Below, one piece after another: positions 58,855 through 64,000 of a DNA stretch of 64,000 bases; position 1 is the stretch's first letter, and each line of letters opens with the position of its first letter. The position numbers and the translations under genes are program-made. Under the pieces are notes generated by a model. It did not search any database and had not been told where the DNA came from. It saw nothing but the letters and a program-made list of their open reading frames with translations. Source of the DNA: CANHBY01 sp046342195. Its GTDB lineage: Bacteria > Pseudomonadota > Gammaproteobacteria > Burkholderiales > Burkholderiaceae_C. The stretch is taken from the NCBI GenBank assembly GCA_046342195.1, contig JBKDQE010000035.1, positions 1-64,000 on the forward strand, in the 5' to 3' direction.

Positions 58855-61797
58855 ATGCCAATTTCAGAGCCCATGGGCAGCCCCTCAAAACATGAAGATG
58901 CGGCCCTTGCGGTCAAGCTGGAAAGGGTGAGTTACCGGTATGGGGCCGTGCGTGCGCTGGATCAAGTGAATTGGAGTGTCCGGGGCGGTTCGAGGGTGGG
59001 CTTGATTGGGCCCGATGGGGTGGGCAAGTCTACTTTACTCGCTTTGATGTCAGGGTCGAGGGCGTTCCAGTCGGGCCAGATTGAGGTCTTGGGCCAGAAT
59101 ATGACACTCAAACGTGAGCGGGTCAAAGTGTGTCCGCGCCTGGCTTACTTGCCACAAGGCCTGGGGCGTCATCTTTATCCGGCTCTGTCGGTGGGCGAGA
59201 ACATCGATTTTTTTGGCCGCCTGTTCGGGCTGGCCCGCAAAGAGCGCCAAGCACGCCGAGAGGCTTTGCTGCAAGCCACGGGCTTGGCCGCCTTTGTGGA
59301 TCGACCTGTGGGGCAGTTGTCCGGGGGAATGAAACAAAAGCTCGGGCTTTGCTGTGCCTTGATTCATGACCCCGAGTTGTTGATTCTCGATGAACCGACC
59401 ACAGGGGTAGACCCTCTTTCGCGTAGACACTTTTGGGCCTTGCTGGATCATGTGCATCAAAAGCGCCCATGGATGACGGTGGTGGTGGCCACGGCCTATA
59501 TGGATGAGGCGATGCGCTTTGATGATTTGCTGGCTTTGCAAGGGGGGCGGGTATTGGCCCAAGGGCCGCCCGACAAATTGTTGCAGGCAAGTGGTGCATC
59601 GACATTCGAGCAAGCCTTCATGCAATGGATGGTGAAGCAAGAGGGGCCATCCTCAGAGCAGCCACAGCCAGCCTCAGTCCAGGGAGCATGGACGGCGCAA
59701 TCAGTGATCGCAATTGAAGCGCGGGGGCTCACCCGGCGGTTTGGTGACTTCACCGCCGTGGATGGTGCTGATTTCAGCATCAGACAAGGTGAGATTTTTG
59801 GTTTCGTGGGCTCCAATGGGTGCGGCAAGACCACAGTCATGAAAATGTTGACCGGCTTGCTTCCACCGACTGAAGGCGAGGCCCTGCTGTTCGGGCAAAA
59901 GATGAACCCGGATAATTTGGAGAGCCGTCGCAAGGTTGGCTTTATGACGCAGTCTTTTTCACTTTATCACGAATTGAGCGTGAAGCAAAATCTCTGGCTT
60001 CACGCCCATTTGTTTGATGTGCCCAAGCCTCTGGCCCATTCCCGCATCGCTCAATTGAGCCAAAGCCTGGGGCTTGAAGAAGTGCTGAACCGCTTGCCCC
60101 CCAGTTTGCCCCTTGGCCTGAAGCAGCGATTGTCTTTGGCTGTGGCCTTGATTCACCAGCCGCCGATGTTGATCTTGGACGAACCCAGCTCGGGGGTGGA
60201 TCCTCTGGCGCGGGAAGCCTTCTGGCAGATCATGCTCAATTTGTCTCGGCGGGAGGGAGTAACCCTGTTTGTATCGACTCATCATATGAGCGAGGCCGAG
60301 CGTTGTGACCGGGTGGCATTGATGCATGCGGGGCGGGTCTTGGTGACCGATACACCCCAGGCCATCAAGGCCCGGCAGGGGGGGGGCACCCTGGAAGATG
60401 CCTTTGTGACGCTGCTGGAATCGGCCGACCCTTCGCTGGCTTTGGGCCGTGATGCGCTGGCAGCCTGTCGGACTTGGGGTGTCAAAAACGAAAACCAGCC
60501 CCAGCCAGGCCAGTTTTTGCCTGGTTTACAGGCCCATAGCTCAGCGATGGGCCAAAAAGACGGTGAAAAATCGGCTGTTGCGGCTGATTTACAGCCAACG
60601 ACTCCCAAGTCCGACAGGCTGCCAGAGGCTTTTTCTGGGTCATCAGCCTCAAAAGTCAGCGCAACGCCCAGGCTGTCGGCCACCCGATTGTTGAGTTATG
60701 CCTGGCGTGAGAGTCTGGATTTGCGGCGTGATCCCGTGCGTCAAGCCCTGGCGGTTTTGGGCAGTGTGATTTTGATGTTGGTACTGGCTTACGGTATTTC
60801 GATGGATGTGGATTCGCTGCCCTTTGCCGTGCTCGATCTCGACCAGACCCCCGCCAGCCGCAACTACATTGAGTCATTGGCAGGCTCCACTTATTTTGAA
60901 CAACGCGCCCCCATTCAAGATGAAGCCTCGATGGATCAACGATTACGATCGGGTGAACTCGGCCTGGCGATGGAGATTCCACCCGGCTTTGCTCATGATC
61001 TCAAACGGGGCGCGCCGGTCGAGATTGGCGCCTGGATTGATGGCAGCATGCCGATCCGTGCCGAAATAATCCAAGCTTACGTACAGGGCATTCATGCTGA
61101 CTGGCTTGCGACCCGTGCCCGTGAAATATCAGGGCATGACGAGGGAGGCAAGGGGTTTCAACTCGAAACCCGGTTCCGCTATAACCCGGAGGTTCGTAGC
61201 CTGCCGGCCATGGCCCCTGCGGTCTTGCCCCTGCTGTTGATATTGATTCCGGCCATCTTGACGGCGATGTCGGTGGTGCGCGAAAAAGAACTTGGGTCAA
61301 TCGTCAATTTTCATGTCACTCCGGTGACCAAGCTGGAATTTTTGCTCGGCAAGCAATTGCCCTATGTGGTGCTGGCCATGGGTAATTTTGTGTTGCTCAC
61401 TGCCATGATTGTGGGGGCCTTTGCAGTACCCATGAAAGGCAGTTGGCTTGCTTTGCTTGTGGCCGCAGGCCTTTATGTGATGGCATCCACCGCTTTGGGC
61501 CTGTTGATTTCCGCTTTCATGACAAGCCAGTTGGCTGCGCTGTTTGGCACCGCTGTCTTGACCATTCTGCCCACCATGCAGTTTTCAGGCATGATTCACC
61601 CCGTGTCTTCGCTGGAGGGGCCGGGATCCTGGATTGGTCATGCTCTCCCCACGACCCACTTTCTGATCATTGTGCGGGGAACCTTTCTCAAGGGTCTTGG
61701 CTTTGCAGAACTTCAGGGGGCCTTCATGCCCTTGTGCATGGCGCCCATCGTGTTGATGGGCTTGGCCGTGCTGTGCGCCCGTAAACAGACGCATTGA
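58855..61797 (+). CDS. RbbA/YhiH-type ABC transporter: two ATPase domains fused to a permease
   Basis: A 980-residue fusion. ATPase 1 (about 20-260) has Walker A GPDGVGKST, signature LSGGMKQK and Walker B LLILDEPTTGVD. ATPase 2 (about 290-520) has GSNGCGKTT and MLILDEPSSGVD, but its signature reads LPLGLKQR in place of LSGG, as is usual in this family. A linker holding few conserved residues leads to an ABC-2 permease (about 620-980) with six helices. A run of nine G lies at 60378-60386 in the end of ATPase 2. It probably exports a lipophilic compound with its HlyD and permease neighbours. Confidence 0.9.
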   Translation: MPISEPMGSPSKHEDAALAVKLERVSYRYGAVRALDQVNWSVRGGSRVGLIGPDGVGKSTLLALMSGSRAFQSGQIEVLGQNMTLKRERVKVCPRLAYLPQGLGRHLYPALSVGENIDFFGRLFGLARKERQARREALLQATGLAAFVDRPVGQLSGGMKQKLGLCCALIHDPELLILDEPTTGVDPLSRRHFWALLDHVHQKRPWMTVVVATAYMDEAMRFDDLLALQGGRVLAQGPPDKLLQASGASTFEQAFMQWMVKQEGPSSEQPQPASVQGAWTAQSVIAIEARGLTRRFGDFTAVDGADFSIRQGEIFGFVGSNGCGKTTVMKMLTGLLPPTEGEALLFGQKMNPDNLESRRKVGFMTQSFSLYHELSVKQNLWLHAHLFDVPKPLAHSRIAQLSQSLGLEEVLNRLPPSLPLGLKQRLSLAVALIHQPPMLILDEPSSGVDPLAREAFWQIMLNLSRREGVTLFVSTHHMSEAERCDRVALMHAGRVLVTDTPQAIKARQGGGTLEDAFVTLLESADPSLALGRDALAACRTWGVKNENQPQPGQFLPGLQAHSSAMGQKDGEKSAVAADLQPTTPKSDRLPEAFSGSSASKVSATPRLSATRLLSYAWRESLDLRRDPVRQALAVLGSVILMLVLAYGISMDVDSLPFAVLDLDQTPASRNYIESLAGSTYFEQRAPIQDEASMDQRLRSGELGLAMEIPPGFAHDLKRGAPVEIGAWIDGSMPIRAEIIQAYVQGIHADWLATRAREISGHDEGGKGFQLETRFRYNPEVRSLPAMAPAVLPLLLILIPAILTAMSVVREKELGSIVNFHVTPVTKLEFLLGKQLPYVVLAMGNFVLLTAMIVGAFAVPMKGSWLALLVAAGLYVMASTALGLLISAFMTSQLAALFGTAVLTILPTMQFSGMIHPVSSLEGPGSWIGHALPTTHFLIIVRGTFLKGLGFAELQGAFMPLCMAPIVLMGLAVLCARKQTH

Positions 61798-61798
61798 G

Positions 61799-62911
61799 AT
61801 GCGTGCAGCGCATGTCTGGTATTTGGTCTGGAAAGAATTGCGCTGCTTGTGGCGCGACCCGGTCATGATGTGCTTGATCGTGTATTCCTTCTCGGTGTCA
61901 ATTTATGCGGCAGCGACCGCCATGCCAGGGGCAGTGACCAAAGCGACCATCGCCTTTGTTGACCAGGACCATTCCGCTTTATCGCATCGCCTGATGGATG
62001 CGTTTTACCCTCCTTTGTTTTTGCCGCCAGTCACCATCGAGTGGCCTGAGATGGACCGAAGAATGGACCTGGGGGTTGATACCTTTGCCGTAGTCATTCC
62101 CTCGCATTTTGAGCGCGATATTCTGGCTGGGCGACACACGAGCGTTCAACTGAATGTCGACGCCACCCGGCTGAGTCAGGCCGTCAGCGGCACAGGCTAT
62201 GCGCAGGCCATTCTTTCCGGCGAGGTGCAAAACTTCATGCGTCGACCATATGATCTGCCGGGCCCCGAAGTGAATCTGGCGCTTCGATTGAGGTTCAACC
62301 CGGCTGGTGAAAAAACCGGGTTCGGTGCGCTCATGGAGCTGGTGAACAGCATCACCATGCTGGCGATTGTGCTCACAGGCGCCGCCTTGATTCGTGAACG
62401 TGAGCATGGAACGGTGGAGCATTTGCTGGTCATGCCCCTCACGCCTTTGGAGATTGTACTGAGCAAGGTTCTGGCCATGGGGGGGGTGGTTTGGGTGTGC
62501 GCCGCCTTGTCGCTTCGTTGGGTGGTGCTGGAATGGTTAAACGTGCCCATTGAAGGGTCTTTGGGCCTGTTTTTGTCAGGGACAGCACTGCATTTGTTTG
62601 CAGCAACCTCGATGGGTGTTTTTTTGGCCACCATCGCTCGTTCAATGCCTCAGATCGGGGTGCTGCTGTTGCTGGTGCTGTTGCCCTTGGAGATTTTGTC
62701 AGGTGGCATGACCCCGCGCGAGAGCATGCCCAAGTGGGTGCAATGGATGATGCTGGCCGCCCCCACCACGCATGATGTGGCCTTGTCTCAGGCTATTTTA
62801 TTCCGTGGGGCCGGGCTTTCGGTGGTGTGGCCTCATCTGCTGGCTTTAGCCTTGATTGGCTCGGTTCTGTTTGCTTTATCGCTGGCGCGGTTTCGTCAAA
62901 CCATGCAATGA
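61799..62911 (+). CDS. ABC-2 type permease (YhhJ-like)
   Basis: A 370-residue permease with an N-terminal helix, a periplasmic domain of about 140 residues and five C-terminal helices. VEHLLVMPLTPLEIVLSKVLAMG and LPLEILSGGMTPRESMP are the ABC-2 signatures. It starts one base after the preceding stop. With the fused permease of the upstream gene it would complete a heterodimeric exporter. Confidence 0.9.
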   Translation: MRAAHVWYLVWKELRCLWRDPVMMCLIVYSFSVSIYAAATAMPGAVTKATIAFVDQDHSALSHRLMDAFYPPLFLPPVTIEWPEMDRRMDLGVDTFAVVIPSHFERDILAGRHTSVQLNVDATRLSQAVSGTGYAQAILSGEVQNFMRRPYDLPGPEVNLALRLRFNPAGEKTGFGALMELVNSITMLAIVLTGAALIREREHGTVEHLLVMPLTPLEIVLSKVLAMGGVVWVCAALSLRWVVLEWLNVPIEGSLGLFLSGTALHLFAATSMGVFLATIARSMPQIGVLLLLVLLPLEILSGGMTPRESMPKWVQWMMLAAPTTHDVALSQAILFRGAGLSVVWPHLLALALIGSVLFALSLARFRQTMQ

Positions 62912-63016
62912 ATGGTAAGAGGTCGGAGGCCGCATATTGCCCATGCCTGCCATGATGCTGTCATTCCCGCGCCGGCGAAAAGCCCCAAGGTGGTGCTGAG
63001 CCTTCTCCATGGATCA

Positions 63017-63041
63017 GTGCCCCCCAGATGGGGGGACTTTT
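63017..63041 (+). terminator. Terminator of the HlyD-ABC operon
   Basis: A G/C-only 6-bp stem CCCCCC-AGAT-GGGGGG followed by ACTTTT, about 110 bases after the permease stop. A partial ATTCCCGCG repeat lies between them (62963). Confidence 0.6.
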
Positions 63042-63042
63042 G

Positions 63043-63324
63043 GGCGCCACACCTTTCAGTGATGGCAAGAATCGCTTTGTGGTTCTCCAAGACAATGGAA
63101 TTGGTGGTTTTCTTTATGGCTTGGCCTTGGAAAAACTCAACACAGGTGATTTTGTCGAGTATGGACAAGCCCTCGGTGGCCAAGGTGGGGTAGGCCCCAA
63201 GGGGCCCAAAGAATACGGCATTCACGTGCATATGGCCTTGAGCCCAGACCATTATCCGGGCTGTATCCGGGACCTTTTCGATGGTGTTTTTGACGGGAAG
63301 GCAACCACCCCTCGAAAGCAATGA
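63043..63324 (+). pseudogene. M23-peptidase-like C-terminal fragment
   Basis: A piece that reads like the second half of a LytM/M23 domain: NRFVVLQDNGIGGFLYGLAL, LNTGDFVEYGQALGGQG and GIHVHMALSPDH, where HVHM stands at the H-x-H zinc site. The first His/Asp motif is missing. Its only ATG (63028) sits inside the terminator hairpin, so it is unlikely to be translated. Probably a stranded, decayed fragment; a short real protein cannot be excluded. Confidence 0.4.
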
Positions 63325-63343
63325 GTCAGCCTGCTTTGCTTCG

Positions 63344-63354
63344 GGAACCTCTGC
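63344..63354 (+). repeat. Interspersed GGAACCTCTGC repeat, copy 4
   Basis: Fourth copy of the repeat, in the gap before radC. Confidence 0.35.
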
Positions 63355-63359
63355 CAGGC

Positions 63360-64000
63360 TCACATCAAGCCCCGCTCAGCCATTGAAACCACTTCGGTGC
63401 AACCCACGACCAAATGATCCAGAACCCTGACATCCACAACGTTCAGGGCATGCTGCAATTGCTGGGTAAGGTTCACATCAGCCCGAGAGGGCTCGGGCAC
63501 GCCGGAGGGGTGGTTATGCACCAAAATGACCGCACTGGCATTCAAGGCGAGGGACCGTTTCACCACTTCACGCGGGTACACGCTGGTTTGTGCAATGGTG
63601 CCACGAAACATTTCTTCCCAGGCAATCAAGCGGTTCTGGGCATCCGTGAACAACACCGCAAACACCTCATGTGGCAAGGCTCTCAGGTTCATATGAACAA
63701 ACTGCTTGACCTGGGCCACCGACGCCAACACCGTGTTGCGCTCCAGCCCGGTTCGCAGTGAGCGCCGCGCCAGCTCCATCACGGCGGCCACTTCGGCGCG
63801 CTTGGCAGGCCCCAAACCCTTGATGCGTCGCATGGCCTCAAGTGGAACCTCCAGCAAACCCGGCAAGCCTCCGCAGGTGTCCAGCAAATGCTGCGCCAAT
63901 TGCAGCACAGGCATGCCCCGGCAGCCCGTGCGCAGCAACAAGGCGAGCAGCTCGGCATCGGCCAAAGCTTGGGCACCACGAGCCAGTAGTTTTTCTCGCG
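63360..64000 (-). CDS. radC: RadC family JAB/MPN-domain protein (partial, cut by the window end)
   Basis: The C-terminal 213 residues of a RadC/YicR family protein; the N-terminus is beyond the window. A helix-hairpin-helix part (RRIKGLGPAKRAEVAAVMEL) precedes the JAB/MPN metalloprotease-like domain. Its metal motif is complete: HNHPSG-x-PEPSRAD. The cellular role of RadC is unsettled, and the old DNA-repair assignment was withdrawn. It would be next to the window's right boundary genes on the minus strand. Confidence 0.92.
   Translation of the reverse strand, partial: REKLLARGAQALADAELLALLLRTGCRGMPVLQLAQHLLDTCGGLPGLLEVPLEAMRRIKGLGPAKRAEVAAVMELARRSLRTGLERNTVLASVAQVKQFVHMNLRALPHEVFAVLFTDAQNRLIAWEEMFRGTIAQTSVYPREVVKRSLALNASAVILVHNHPSGVPEPSRADVNLTQQLQHALNVVDVRVLDHLVVGCTEVVSMAERGLM

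Noticed and set aside
1..64000. CRISPR array or cas genes
   Set aside because: No regularly spaced direct repeats and no Cas-like protein were seen anywhere in the window.

Overview
The window looks like a chromosomal segment of a betaproteobacterium, most likely order Burkholderiales. The evidence is gene content and order: relA; an aa3-type cytochrome oxidase cluster with the 36-residue small assembly protein and a DUF2970 protein; rpoH; rplM-rpsI; erpA; anmK, an M23 peptidase and tyrS; a complete type II secretion (T2SS) cluster; ilvA, osmC and coq7; and a trimeric Gram-negative porin. The backbone is moderately GC-rich and densely coded. I cannot name a genus.

Layout. 1-1.6 kb: two decayed transposase fragments flank a small PA14-domain protein. 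1.6-6.0 kb: relA, an alpha/beta hydrolase, 3-hydroxybutyrate dehydrogenase and a small conserved protein. 6.3-8.8 kb: an AT-rich islet with an unrecognised gene that is split by a frameshift. 8.9-11.3 kb: trmL and comF (one operon), then a BioC-like methyltransferase. 11.5-21.0 kb: the haem-copper oxidase locus (ctaC, ctaD, small assembly protein, ctaG, DUF2970, ctaE, then SURF1, an SCO-like protein, ctaA, ctaB and SCO1), which encodes the oxidase, its haem A synthesis and its copper delivery. 21.0-28.2 kb: rpoH with a CIRCE-like operator, rplM-rpsI, bactofilin, erpA, anmK, an M23 peptidase and tyrS. 28.2-39.5 kb: T2SS genes gspG-H-I-J-K-L-M-N-D-E-F on the minus strand with gspC divergent; gspO (prepilin peptidase) is not in the window. 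39.5-50.5 kb: ilvA, osmC, coq7, porin, a TPR-like lipoprotein, proC, maeB, pgpA, trmB and tRNA-Gly(CCC). 50.5-57.0 kb: a second AT-rich island with three unrecognised genes. 57.0-64.0 kb: msrA, an HlyD/RbbA-like/YhhJ-like export operon, a decayed M23-like fragment and radC (cut by the window end).

The least explained part is the pair of AT-rich islands. Proteins from both carry a repeated module of about 60-70 residues (G-rich start, then an (R/K)TR or SRT motif, an aromatic-x-(I/V)-P motif, a W or F, and usually an LYP-type end). The 1083-residue protein of the second island has three copies at its N-terminus. The split gene of the first island also has three copies if its two frames are joined at an A AAA AAA heptamer. 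The 459-464-residue protein of the second island shares a C-terminal NPY-x-ID-(W/F)-G-x-P motif with the first-island protein. This points to one protein family spread over two loci. I do not recognise it, and no function can be assigned from sequence alone.
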